A program made the translations under genes and the position numbers. Below the pieces are notes generated by a model that worked only from the letters and a program-made list of their open reading frames with translations, did not search any database and was not told where the DNA came from. From UBA8444 sp964003875 (GTDB lineage Bacteria > Bacteroidota > Bacteroidia > Flavobacteriales > UBA7312), in NCBI GenBank assembly GCA_964003875.1, contig CAXFLH010000001.1:1-45256 (forward strand): a DNA stretch of 45,256 bases, in the 5' to 3' direction. This document shows positions 34,364 through 43,576 of the stretch, piece after piece. How positions within the stretch are numbered: the first letter of the stretch is position 1; every line of letters begins with the position of its first letter.

Positions 34364-35395
34364 TTATTGTGCGCTTACTAAAGTTTTAAAGGTTGCTTGG
34401 TCTGCCATCCAAGCATCAAATTCTTCTTGGGTTTCTACAATCACTTTTATCTGCATATTATAGTGGGCAGAACCACATATTTTATTACAAAGTAGGACGT
34501 AATCAAACTCTACAGCTTCTTCACCTTTTTTAGCTCGAGCCTCGTTTATGAATTTCATTCTTTCTATCATCTCAGGGTCTTCACGCATTTCTTTAGTTGT
34601 TTTTGTTGGCGTGAAAGCAAATTGAGTGCTCATCCCTGGAACACAGTTCATCTGTACATTGAAGTGAGGTAAATAAGCTGAGTGAATCACGTCTTGTGAC
34701 CTGAATTTCATTAATACCTGTTGGTCTTTAACTAAGTGTATTTCTCTAACAACTACATCGTCGTGCGATAAAGTGTCTCTCTCATCAACACCTAAAGTGT
34801 TTATACCGCCGATAAGTGTATAATGTGCTTTGCCTAACTGATTATCGTCACCTGCATAACGCGCTGTCCAATTGAATTGCTGAGCATATACTTCCATTAC
34901 TTTAGCATTGGTAGTATCAGGAACCATCGTTTTGTTCCAAGTACTCAAGCCAAATAAAATTAGACCTGTTAAAACAAATGCTGGAACAGAAGTCCAAAGT
35001 AGCTCTAACTTGTTATTGTGTGTTTGGAATAGAGCAGTGTTGCCTTCTCTACCTCTGTATTTGTATGCAAAAACAAATAATAAAGTTTGAGTAATGAAAA
35101 ACGTTACAAGAATTAATATCATCGTTGTATCCCATAACATCTTGATTCCTTCACCGTGTATACTAACAGGATCTGGTAAAACTAGGTGTCCCCATAGCTT
35201 GAAAGAATATGCCACAAAAGCTGTAAAGCCTAAACCGACAATTAACATCGCAAGAGCATTGTAACGATTATCTTGATCAGTCGTAATCTTGTCTTGTGGA
35301 CCTTTTAGTTTAGCAGCAATTTCAATAATTCGTACTACCTGTACGATACCAATTATGGTCAAGACTATGATTAAGAAATTTAAAAAAGTAGTCAT
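34364..35395 (-). CDS. coxB: Cytochrome c oxidase subunit II
   Basis: This 343-residue protein has two or three N-terminal membrane segments (about residues 5-22, 48-66 and 88-110) and a periplasmic CuA domain. The first CuA histidine is in DVIHSAYLPHFNVQMN, and the rest of the site is CNKICGSAHYNM (two Cys, His, Met). The usual Glu between the cysteines, which also touches the Mg site, is Lys here; as far as I remember this is common in Bacteroidota. It accepts electrons from the Act complex or a cytochrome. It lies 36 bases after actF. Confidence 0.95.
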   Translation of the reverse strand: MTTFLNFLIIVLTIIGIVQVVRIIEIAAKLKGPQDKITTDQDNRYNALAMLIVGLGFTAFVAYSFKLWGHLVLPDPVSIHGEGIKMLWDTTMILILVTFFITQTLLFVFAYKYRGREGNTALFQTHNNKLELLWTSVPAFVLTGLILFGLSTWNKTMVPDTTNAKVMEVYAQQFNWTARYAGDDNQLGKAHYTLIGGINTLGVDERDTLSHDDVVVREIHLVKDQQVLMKFRSQDVIHSAYLPHFNVQMNCVPGMSTQFAFTPTKTTKEMREDPEMIERMKFINEARAKKGEEAVEFDYVLLCNKICGSAHYNMQIKVIVETQEEFDAWMADQATFKTLVSAQ

Positions 35396-35431
35396 ATTAG
35401 CCTGTATATTTTATTCGTTATCTCTTTATTA

Positions 35432-36610
35432 TTAAATGTGGTGGTGTATACTTTCATCAGCAAAGGGGTGATTCTTAACAAATAAAGGTGCTTTTGTCAA
35501 AGCTCTATTTACTATAAATAAAAACAACCCTAAGAATCCAGCAAACATGCCTATTTCAGTAAAGCCTATGTGCCAATGATCTTTCATTACTCCTGGTTCT
35601 ATCATTAAAAACACGTTACACCAATGACCAATTAAAACAATAACACCAACAGCCATGATGTAGCCGAAGTTTCTCTTACTATCTCTACTCATAAGAATAA
35701 GTAATGGGAAGATGAAGTTAATCACAGAAGTTATCCAAAATAGAGCGTTGTAATTATCCCAACGTGCCATATAGTAGGTGACTTCTTCAGGAATATTTGA
35801 ATACCAGATTAGCATAAATTGTGAGAACCACATATATGTCCATAGAATACTGAATGAAAAAATCCATTTACCTAGATCGTGAATATGGTTTTCATTAACA
35901 TACTCCAAATAGCCTTTACGCTTTAATACAATGGCAAACATAGCAATCATAGTAAAGCCTGTAACTCCCATTGAAGAAAATACAAACCAACCAAATAAGG
36001 TACTAAACCAATGAGTATCTATTGACATAATCCAGTCCCATGCCATCATAGAAGATGAATAGCCAAAGAATACAATAAAGATAGCTGACAGGGTTATACT
36101 TCTCTTATAGCTACTTAGTCCACCTTCTGTATCTTCTTGTCTTGAAAGTGCAATTAAACGTTTGGCAGCATACCACCATCCAAAGATGTAAGCCGCTGCA
36201 CGAATAAAGAAAAATGGGAAATTTAAGTAAGCTTCTTTACCTGCAATTATAGGGTCATAGTGTTCATCATTAGGATCCATAATACCATCAGCCATCCAAT
36301 GCCAAATGTGGTTCCAATGTAATTTTCCTGCTACAATAATGAATAGCATAATTATACCTCCTACTAGAAAATAAGAAGTGATACCCTCAGCTACACGTTT
36401 GAAAGGAATAGCCCATGCTGCTTCAGAAACATACTGAAGAGCTATAAAGAATATAGCAAATGCTGAAATACCTAAGAAAAAATAATTGTTAACCATTAAA
36501 CTTGGCCATGCACGATGTGCATCATTAATAAATCCGAATACAATAGCGACTAATCCTATTGCAATTAAGACGTAAGAAATTAACTTGGTGTTTTTTGTTA
36601 CTGTGTACAT
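35432..36610 (-). CDS. actF: Alternative complex III subunit ActF (quinol-binding, NrfD-like)
   Basis: This is a 392-residue protein with about ten membrane helices, related to ActC and the NrfD/PsrC family. Characteristic segments are RAWPSLMVNNYFFLGISAFA near the start, AWDWIMSIDTHWFSTLFGWF in the middle, and WSQFMLIWYSNIPEEVTYY-type loops, typical of the second membrane subunit of ACIII. It is the last act gene before coxB. It would help form the menaquinol-oxidising membrane arm. The protein has a histidine-rich C-terminus (ESIHHHI). Confidence 0.93.
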   Translation of the reverse strand: MYTVTKNTKLISYVLIAIGLVAIVFGFINDAHRAWPSLMVNNYFFLGISAFAIFFIALQYVSEAAWAIPFKRVAEGITSYFLVGGIIMLFIIVAGKLHWNHIWHWMADGIMDPNDEHYDPIIAGKEAYLNFPFFFIRAAAYIFGWWYAAKRLIALSRQEDTEGGLSSYKRSITLSAIFIVFFGYSSSMMAWDWIMSIDTHWFSTLFGWFVFSSMGVTGFTMIAMFAIVLKRKGYLEYVNENHIHDLGKWIFSFSILWTYMWFSQFMLIWYSNIPEEVTYYMARWDNYNALFWITSVINFIFPLLILMSRDSKRNFGYIMAVGVIVLIGHWCNVFLMIEPGVMKDHWHIGFTEIGMFAGFLGLFLFIVNRALTKAPLFVKNHPFADESIHHHI

Positions 36611-36631
36611 ATACAGTTAGTTTAATCTTAA

Positions 36632-37225
36632 TTAGTTTCCTTTTTGTAATTCTTGAACGTACATTGTAATCAACCAACGTTCCGTATCATTTATTTGTGT
36701 ATTGTGAGGACCCATTGCATTCAGTCCATAATAGATAGCATGATAAATATTACCAGCAGCTAAATCATTCATATTCTCACCCGTTCTACGAATCATTACA
36801 TCATCAGCGTAGGAAGGAATAGCTCCATAAACAGGGTGTGTTATACTTCCTTTACCATCACCATTTTTACCATGACAGTGTGCGCAGAACATTTGATAAA
36901 GCTGTTTTCCTTTTTCAATATTATCTTCCGTATTTTCAAAAGGATTTTGTAGCTCTTTACCTGCTAAAAGATAATCTTCCAAAGTATTATCATAATCGAA
37001 TGCAACAAAACCTCTTGGCATAGTTCCTTCAACAGATGGACGTGCATTCAAACTATCTTTAAAAAATGTATTCGAAGAATAAATTTCTAAGGAAGGTGAT
37101 CGGTACATATCAGGCATAAACTCATAGCCCGGTTTATCAGCTTCATTATTAGAACAGGAAGAAAATAACGATAAGACTAAAAATGGTATCGCTATTAGAA
37201 GAATATTACTACATACTTTTTTCAT
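36632..37225 (-). CDS. actE: Alternative complex III subunit ActE (monohaem cytochrome c lipoprotein)
   Basis: This 197-residue protein has a lipoprotein signal (lipobox LFSSC, lipid cysteine at residue 24) and one cytochrome c domain with the haem site CAHCHGKNGDGKG at about residue 114. The axial methionine is probably in NAMGPHNTQI near residue 168. The sequence SPSLEIYSSNTFFKDSLNAR before the haem domain is typical of ActE. It would pass electrons from ActA towards the oxidase. It starts two bases after the actD stop. Confidence 0.94.
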   Translation of the reverse strand: MKKVCSNILLIAIPFLVLSLFSSCSNNEADKPGYEFMPDMYRSPSLEIYSSNTFFKDSLNARPSVEGTMPRGFVAFDYDNTLEDYLLAGKELQNPFENTEDNIEKGKQLYQMFCAHCHGKNGDGKGSITHPVYGAIPSYADDVMIRRTGENMNDLAAGNIYHAIYYGLNAMGPHNTQINDTERWLITMYVQELQKGN

Positions 37226-37227
37226 TT

Positions 37228-37749
37228 TTAGGCAATTTCTTTAACGTTAATTTCAGTAGCACCGGTCTTTTTCAAAAGTGTGCTTATTGTCTTATCATCA
37301 TCTGACTCTATTTCCATAAGAAACTTATCGTCAGTTGTTCTAGGATCAGGACTTGAAGTTTTCTGACCAGGGAACAACTTGCATTTGAAAAGATAAGTTA
37401 TGACCATAAGGTGAGCTGAAAATAATACAGTCATCTCAAATATTACAGGAACAAATGCGGGCATACTTAAATAGTATGCAAAGCTTGGCTTACCACCAAT
37501 GTTCATTGGCCAATCAAGTATCATTATATAGTACGTCAACCAAATAGCAGTAGCACAGCCAATACATCCATAAATGAAAGCTGCAATTGCCAAACGCGTT
37601 CTTTTCAAGCCTAAAGCATGATCTAAACCGTGTATAGGAAATGGTGAATATACTTCTTTAATTGAAATATCTTTAGAACGGACTTCCTTAACACTGTTAA
37701 GAAGTACCTCTTCATCATCAAATATTCCGTAAATGACTTTTTTACTCAT
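37228..37749 (-). CDS. actD: Alternative complex III subunit ActD (DUF3341)
   Basis: This 173-residue protein has an N-terminal soluble part (KVIYGIFDDEEVLLNSVKEV ... YSPFPIHGLDHALGL) and two membrane segments at about residues 55-75 and 97-120 (PAFVPVIFEMTVLFSAHLMV), the pattern of DUF3341. It is a structural membrane subunit of ACIII with no cofactor. It lies between actC and actE with gaps of 2-5 bases. Confidence 0.94.
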   Translation of the reverse strand: MSKKVIYGIFDDEEVLLNSVKEVRSKDISIKEVYSPFPIHGLDHALGLKRTRLAIAAFIYGCIGCATAIWLTYYIMILDWPMNIGGKPSFAYYLSMPAFVPVIFEMTVLFSAHLMVITYLFKCKLFPGQKTSSPDPRTTDDKFLMEIESDDDKTISTLLKKTGATEINVKEIA

Positions 37750-37754
37750 GTCTT

Positions 37755-39128
37755 TTACTTTTTATATTGTTCGCTAGAAGATTTAACAATCGTTTTTAAT
37801 TCTGCTTGTGCTATTACTGGAAAAGTTCTTGAGTACAATAAGAATAGTACAAAGAAGAAACCAATGGATCCTACAAAAATACCAATATCAACAAATGTTG
37901 GCGAGAACATAGTCCAACTAGAAGGTAAGTAATCACGATGTATAGATGTTACGATAATTACAAAGCGTTCAAACCACATACCGATATTAACAAATAAGGC
38001 TAAAATAAATGTAAACACGATATTTGTTCTTAATTTTTTGAACCACATCAACTGTGGTGATATAACGTTACAGGTCATCATAATCCAATAAGCCCACCAG
38101 TAAGGTCCTGTCGCTCTGTTAAGGAATGCATACTGCTCAAACTCAACACCTGAGTACCATGCCATAAACAACTCTGTAAGATAGGCTATACCAACAAGAT
38201 TACCCGTTAGCATAATAATGATATTCATATACTCAACATGCTTTATAGTAATGTAAGCTTCTAATCCTACTACCTTACGCATAACTAATAATAAGGTTTG
38301 TACCATAGCAAAACCCGAGAATACAGCTCCAGCAACGAAGTATGGAGGAAAAATAGTAGTGTGCCATCCTGGAATTACAGAGGTAGCAAAGTCAAAAGAT
38401 ACAATGGAGTGTACTGAGAAAACCAAAGGTGTTGCTAAGCCAGCAAGAACGAGTGATACTTCTTCAAAACGCTGCCAATCTTTCGCTCTACCACTCCAAC
38501 CAAATGATAATATACTATATATCTTTTTACGTAAAGGCCAATACTTCTCATTAACCTTATCTCTAATCATAGCAAAGTCTGGAATAAGACCTACATACCA
38601 GAATACAAAAGATACAGAGAAATAGGTAGAAATCGCAAATACATCCCATAAAAGTGGTGAATTGAAATTAACCCATAATGATCCGAAATTATTAGGTATT
38701 GGAAAAACCCAATATGCAAGCCATGGTCTACCCATGTGAAGTAAAGGAAAAGTGCCAGCCTGAACAACAGCAAAAATGGTCATGGCTTCTGCTGAACGGT
38801 TAATAGATAATCTCCATTTTTGTCTGAACAATAGCAATACTGCTGAGATTAGAGTACCAGCATGGCCAATACCTACCCACCATACAAAGTTAGTAATATC
38901 CCAGGCCCAGCCGACTGTTTTGTTCAATCCCCAAACACCAATTCCTGTTCCGATAGTATATCCTACGGATAAAATCCACCAAACAAATAATACTAATGAG
39001 ATGCTAAATACTATCCACCACATTTTATTGGCTTTGGCTAATACTGGTTTTGCTACGTCAACAGTAATATCGTGATAGCTTTTATCACCTAAAATCAGAG
39101 GCTCTCTTATTGGACTTTCTTTTTGCAT
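37755..39128 (-). CDS. actC: Alternative complex III subunit ActC (NrfD/PsrC family quinol-oxidising subunit)
   Basis: This 457-residue integral membrane protein has about ten helices. The family signature is visible in VWGLNKTVGWAWDITNFVWW followed by GIGHAGTLISAVLLLFRQKW, and in NRATGPYWWAYWIMMTCNVI. The PsrC-type fold binds menaquinol beside the iron-sulfur chain of ActB. It starts eight bases after the actB stop and is followed by actD. Confidence 0.96.
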   Translation of the reverse strand: MQKESPIREPLILGDKSYHDITVDVAKPVLAKANKMWWIVFSISLVLFVWWILSVGYTIGTGIGVWGLNKTVGWAWDITNFVWWVGIGHAGTLISAVLLLFRQKWRLSINRSAEAMTIFAVVQAGTFPLLHMGRPWLAYWVFPIPNNFGSLWVNFNSPLLWDVFAISTYFSVSFVFWYVGLIPDFAMIRDKVNEKYWPLRKKIYSILSFGWSGRAKDWQRFEEVSLVLAGLATPLVFSVHSIVSFDFATSVIPGWHTTIFPPYFVAGAVFSGFAMVQTLLLVMRKVVGLEAYITIKHVEYMNIIIMLTGNLVGIAYLTELFMAWYSGVEFEQYAFLNRATGPYWWAYWIMMTCNVISPQLMWFKKLRTNIVFTFILALFVNIGMWFERFVIIVTSIHRDYLPSSWTMFSPTFVDIGIFVGSIGFFFVLFLLYSRTFPVIAQAELKTIVKSSSEQYKK

Positions 39129-39136
39129 AACTTATT

Positions 39137-42121
39137 TTAAGATTTTCTATTCCTAATTTTAGTTTGATAAAATACTGAGTTTTTTGTGTTCAAATGATCA
39201 ATTAATTGATAGGATCTATCATCCTCAACCATTTGAGTTACAGAATGTGACTGATTGTTTACATCTCCAAAGGTAATGGCACCTGTAGGACAAGCGGAAG
39301 AACAAGCGGTTTGTGCCTCATTATCTAATATATTTCTACCATCACGTTTGGCATCGAGTTTGGTTTTTTGAATCATCTGAATACACATACTACATTTTTC
39401 CATTACTCCTCTTGCTCTTACAGTAACATCAGGATTCAATACCATTTTACCTAAGTCGTCATTCATGTTATAATCAAAGGCATCGTTTTCAGCATAATTA
39501 AACCAATTGAAACGACGTACTTTATAAGGACAGTTGTTAGCGCAATAGCGTGTTCCTACACATCGATTGTATGTCATATGGTTAAGACCTTCAGCACTAT
39601 GTGTAGTAGCTGCAACCGGACAAACAGTTTCGCATGGTGCATGATTACAGTGCTGGCACATTACTGGTTGAAAAGCTACATCTGGATTTTCTGATGGAAT
39701 CTCCATAGCTTTAAATTTTGATACTGCTCCAATACCTTCTTCTTTAGCAATTTCTTTTGTCATATCACTGGAATAGTATCTATCAATTCTTAACCAGTGC
39801 ATATCTCTACTTTTTCTTACTTCTTCTTTACCTACAACAGGGACATTATTTTCCGAATGGCATGCGACTACACATGAGTTACAACCAATACAAGAAGTTA
39901 AATCAATACCTAAATTCCAAAAGTGACCCGTCTCGTGATCATGCGCTTGCCAAAGATCTATTTGGTCAGGAGCTAATTTACCAAGATGAGTGTCGTACAG
40001 AAGTGGTTTATTACCAGACTTTGGATTTTCTAAATACTCATTTAAAGTTGTTTCTTTGATCAAATCTCTTCCCATCATTGTGTGATGCAACTGAACTGAA
40101 GCAAAACCGTGTTCGCCTTCAACTTTCTCAATTTTAACATCGGAAGAAGTGTAGCTGTTGTTAAGTACTAATGGATAAGCATTTACTCCTACTCCATTAC
40201 CAACTTTACCTGATGCTGTACGTCCATAACCTAATGCTAAACCAAGAGTGCCTATCGCCTGTCCTGGCTGAATAAGTACAGGAACATTTTCTAATACGAC
40301 ATCACCAACTGTAAGTCTAACCATATCACCATTTAGAGCACCATCAGAAATATTCCAATTAGAGAGACCATTTTCACGAGCAGTAGTCGCCGAAATAGTT
40401 AGATAATTATCCCAACATGACCTTGTAATAGGATCTGGTAACTCTTGTAACCAAGGGTTATTAGCTTGTGAGCCATCACCGATTGAATTCGATTGATAAA
40501 GTGCTAATTCTAATCCTTGAGCTTGTGATAAAACTGACTTGACATTAGCTGCGAAAGAGGACGGTGATCGTGCATCAGTAGAAAGTTCTGCAATTCCATC
40601 ATGTAAAGAAGAAGACCAAGAAACTTTACTTCTCCAATAATTTTTTAAATAGATATAGTATTCTGTATCGTCACCAATCCATACAAGCAAAGATTCTTGT
40701 ATCTGACGGCTGTCAAATAAAGGCTGTATGGTAGGTTGAATAAATGCCACTTGATTTGGTGTTGCTTTGGCATCTCCCCAGCTTTCTAAATAATGGCGAT
40801 CAGGACACACATATTCTACATTAGTAGATGTTTCGTCCATATTTAATGCAGTAGAAATAGTTAAAGAAACTTTTTTCAAACCAGCATTAAAGGCTTCTGC
40901 ATCAGATAAAGTATATGAAGGATTGACACCGCTCATAATTAGTGCGCCAACCTTTCCATCATTCATATCCTTTATCAGTTGAGCAATAGCATTATCATCA
41001 CCAGCTTTCAACAAAGATGGCTGACCCATATCAATGGTCTTACCATAATTACCAAGCATATCGTTTATAGCGTTGACCATAATCTGAATAGCTTTATCGT
41101 TGCTATCACATATCACTAAAGACTTTCCTTTAGCTGAAGTTAACTCCACAACTACATCTTTAATTTTATCGTTTGCTGCAGAGTTTCCATTTAAAGTATC
41201 GAATAAATTTTCTAGTAAGTTTAGCTTCTCAGAAGGCTTTACTGGAATTCTTACATCAGCATTAGAGCCCGATAATGACATGTTGGTTTCAATCTGGAAA
41301 TGACGAGACATTTTACCTGATTTCGGATTTCTATTTGCTATATATTGTTTTTCTAGTGAGGTGCTTAACCAACTTCCTAAAAAGTCAGCACCAAAAGAAA
41401 CAATAACATCAGCTTTATCTAAATGGTAAGTAGGTATTACTCTTTGCCCAAAAGATTCTTTATTTGCATCTAGCATTCCTTGAACAGAAATAGCGTCATA
41501 TTGGACGTGCTTTGCTGCATACTTTTTACTAAATTCCTCAATAATAGCCTGTGTAGTAGGGCTAATAATTGTATTCGTTAATACTACAACATCACCCTCT
41601 ACATTTGAAAGCCTAGTTGTAATATCAGTATCAGCATCAGACCAAGTAACTGACTCTCCATTTTTCATCGCACCTTTAAGGCGATTCGAGTCGTACAGTG
41701 ATAAAACAGAAGAAATAACCCTTGCATTTGGAGATGATGATGATGACAAATCGTTTCCTTTAATAAATATAGGTCTTCCCTCTCGAGTTTTAACAAGAAT
41801 ATTAGCAAAATCATTACCATCATAAAAGGTCGATGCATACCAATTGGCAACACCAGGGGTAATCTCTTCCGGCTTTACTACGTAAGGTATAGACTTAATA
41901 ATTGGCGTTTCACAAGCAGCAAGTGTAGCCGCGGCTGTACTAAATCCTAAAAATTTTAAGAAATCTCTTCTTGAAGTACTTGTTTCTGATAAATTTTTGT
42001 CGTCTCCCAAAAAATCATCTACAGGGATTTCTTCAACAAATTCATTTTCTTTTAGTTTATCAACTAATGGATCATTAGCTAATTCCGCTAACCCCTTCCA
42101 ATATTTTTTTTGTTTAGTCAT
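39137..42121 (-). CDS. actB: Alternative complex III subunit ActB (Tat-exported molybdopterin-like/iron-sulfur protein)
   Basis: This is a 994-residue protein. A twin-arginine signal variant is at about residues 49-72 (TSRRDFLKFLGFSTAAATLA), but it is set unusually far from the N-terminus, as in other Bacteroidota members. Residues about 80-720 are a molybdopterin-oxidoreductase-like fold, which in ACIII carries no Mo cofactor. From about residue 745 there are cysteine groups for four Fe-S clusters: CIGCNSCVVACHSEN, CQHCNHAPCETVCP, CVGTRYCANNCPYKV, and CSMCIQMI with CSSACPTGAI. It faces the periplasm and takes electrons to the ActA haems. It follows actA by 22 bases. Confidence 0.96.
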   Translation of the reverse strand: MTKQKKYWKGLAELANDPLVDKLKENEFVEEIPVDDFLGDDKNLSETSTSRRDFLKFLGFSTAAATLAACETPIIKSIPYVVKPEEITPGVANWYASTFYDGNDFANILVKTREGRPIFIKGNDLSSSSSPNARVISSVLSLYDSNRLKGAMKNGESVTWSDADTDITTRLSNVEGDVVVLTNTIISPTTQAIIEEFSKKYAAKHVQYDAISVQGMLDANKESFGQRVIPTYHLDKADVIVSFGADFLGSWLSTSLEKQYIANRNPKSGKMSRHFQIETNMSLSGSNADVRIPVKPSEKLNLLENLFDTLNGNSAANDKIKDVVVELTSAKGKSLVICDSNDKAIQIMVNAINDMLGNYGKTIDMGQPSLLKAGDDNAIAQLIKDMNDGKVGALIMSGVNPSYTLSDAEAFNAGLKKVSLTISTALNMDETSTNVEYVCPDRHYLESWGDAKATPNQVAFIQPTIQPLFDSRQIQESLLVWIGDDTEYYIYLKNYWRSKVSWSSSLHDGIAELSTDARSPSSFAANVKSVLSQAQGLELALYQSNSIGDGSQANNPWLQELPDPITRSCWDNYLTISATTARENGLSNWNISDGALNGDMVRLTVGDVVLENVPVLIQPGQAIGTLGLALGYGRTASGKVGNGVGVNAYPLVLNNSYTSSDVKIEKVEGEHGFASVQLHHTMMGRDLIKETTLNEYLENPKSGNKPLLYDTHLGKLAPDQIDLWQAHDHETGHFWNLGIDLTSCIGCNSCVVACHSENNVPVVGKEEVRKSRDMHWLRIDRYYSSDMTKEIAKEEGIGAVSKFKAMEIPSENPDVAFQPVMCQHCNHAPCETVCPVAATTHSAEGLNHMTYNRCVGTRYCANNCPYKVRRFNWFNYAENDAFDYNMNDDLGKMVLNPDVTVRARGVMEKCSMCIQMIQKTKLDAKRDGRNILDNEAQTACSSACPTGAITFGDVNNQSHSVTQMVEDDRSYQLIDHLNTKNSVFYQTKIRNRKS

Positions 42122-42143
42122 ATATTAAACTAATTTTTATATT

Positions 42144-43382
42144 CTAATGATGACACTTACCACATTCAAGACCCCCTATAGCTTCAACATTAAATGCTTC
42201 TCCAGGATGATTCTCTTTAAATTTGGCATGCATTTCTTCATAATAATCGTTGTCTGCCACTTTAACTTCTGTTTGTCTATGACAGTCGATACACCAACCC
42301 ATTGTTAATTCGGCATGTTGTTCAACAACCTCCATTTCTTCAATGGCACCATGACAATCTTGACATTCTAATCCCCCAGCAACAACATGCTGTGAATGAT
42401 TAAAATAAGCATGATCTGGCAGGTTATGAATCCTAACCCACTTAATAGGTTTTTGCTCGTAGCCCTCGATATATTGTCCTTTTTCAGGATCAAAACCAAC
42501 TGCATCATAAATCTTTTGAATCTCTGCTTTTCCTGAGGGGCCTTCGTTAATGTAAGTATGACAATTCATACAAACATTAGCAGATGGTATAGCAGCAGAC
42601 TTACCATGTCTTGCAGAATGGTGACAATAATTACAGTCAATTCCATTAATACCAGAGTGTAATTTATGAGAGTACGCAATGGGTTGCTCAGGTGCATATC
42701 CCTTAGTAACGCCGACTCCTAACATTAAATTCCAGGCAGAGTTCACTCCAAAACCTAAAATAATAAGTACAGTAAGAGTAACTAGAGACTTTCTCGCAAA
42801 GAAAGCATTTACTAGCGTAATTGTAGAACTAAATAAATCTTCACTTTCTTCTCCTGCAACTTCTTTAAGCGTATTTTTAATTTTCCATAAACCTGCAATA
42901 ACAAGCAACAAGACAATGGCAATAGTCAGTATTATATAGTCCGATGTTTGGTCTTCAACAACAATCGCTCCACCATCGGTAGAAGTTGTTGCTACAACGG
43001 CTTGTTTTTCAGGAGCTTGCTCAATATAAGCCAAGATATTTTTCACATCGTCATCAGAAAAATAAGGAAAAGCTGTCATCGGAGATTTGTTATACTCTTC
43101 CCATATTGCAATAGCATCTGGATCGCCTGCGGCTATCATTTCAGCCGAATTTTTTATCCATTTAATCAACCATTCCTCAGAATATTTATCGCTAACACCT
43201 CTTAAAGCTGGACCAATTAACTTGTTATCAATTTGGTGACAGGCTGTACAATTAGCTTTATATAATTTCTCACCTTCTTCAACATTTTGTGCTGATAAAG
43301 AAGCGGAAACAGCAAATAATAGGATAATTAGCGAAGAGAATATTGTGAAAGGATACTTACTTAAATTAATAAATTTAGTCAT
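42144..43382 (-). CDS. actA: Alternative complex III subunit ActA (multihaem cytochrome c)
   Basis: I chose the start at 43382 (MTKFINLSKYPF...) because it gives a normal signal peptide ending SASLSAQ; in-frame ATGs at 43394 and 43412 are alternatives. Six CxxCH haem sites are visible. CTACH lies in an N-terminal single-haem domain (ending near EQAPEKQ), and CNYCH, CMNCH, CQDCH, CIDCH and CGKCH lie in the C-terminal multihaem domain. Between them are two hydrophobic segments (about residues 145-165 and 198-218). It begins the act operon, with a -7 box 52 bases upstream. It would collect electrons from the ActB clusters. Confidence 0.94.
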   Translation of the reverse strand: MTKFINLSKYPFTIFSSLIILLFAVSASLSAQNVEEGEKLYKANCTACHQIDNKLIGPALRGVSDKYSEEWLIKWIKNSAEMIAAGDPDAIAIWEEYNKSPMTAFPYFSDDDVKNILAYIEQAPEKQAVVATTSTDGGAIVVEDQTSDYIILTIAIVLLLVIAGLWKIKNTLKEVAGEESEDLFSSTITLVNAFFARKSLVTLTVLIILGFGVNSAWNLMLGVGVTKGYAPEQPIAYSHKLHSGINGIDCNYCHHSARHGKSAAIPSANVCMNCHTYINEGPSGKAEIQKIYDAVGFDPEKGQYIEGYEQKPIKWVRIHNLPDHAYFNHSQHVVAGGLECQDCHGAIEEMEVVEQHAELTMGWCIDCHRQTEVKVADNDYYEEMHAKFKENHPGEAFNVEAIGGLECGKCHH

Positions 43383-43433
43383 GTTTATAAACATATAATT
43401 CAATTGTAGCAAAAGCTTAATTTTTCTCGACTA

Positions 43434-43441
43434 CAAATGTA
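43434..43441 (-). promoter_or_regulatory. -7 promoter element for the act-cox operon
   Basis: TACATTTG on the minus strand matches TAnnTTTG and lies 52 bases before the actA start at 43382. It lies in the divergent gap shared with the SPOR-like gene. No convincing -33 box is seen. Confidence 0.5.
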
Positions 43442-43564
43442 TTACATTCCACTATTTTTAATCATATGAGTTTTATTTTTTTATCCCAATTTATACTGAT
43501 TCTAAATAAGTTGCGTTTAATCTTATATTACACTCAAATTCACACACTTAGAAACATAAAAATC

Positions 43565-43572
43565 TATATTTG
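43565..43572 (+). promoter_or_regulatory. -7 promoter element close to the SPOR-like gene start
   Basis: TATATTTG matches TAnnTTTG and is separated from the ATG at 43577 by only four bases. Transcription would then start at or just inside the start codon, implying a leaderless or nearly leaderless mRNA. Confidence 0.5.
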
Positions 43573-43576
43573 CAAA

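Noticed and set aside
43466..43576. A longer start for the SPOR-like gene.
   Set aside because: It would put 37 non-signal residues before a perfect signal peptide and would include the promoter box at 43565-43572 in the coding sequence.
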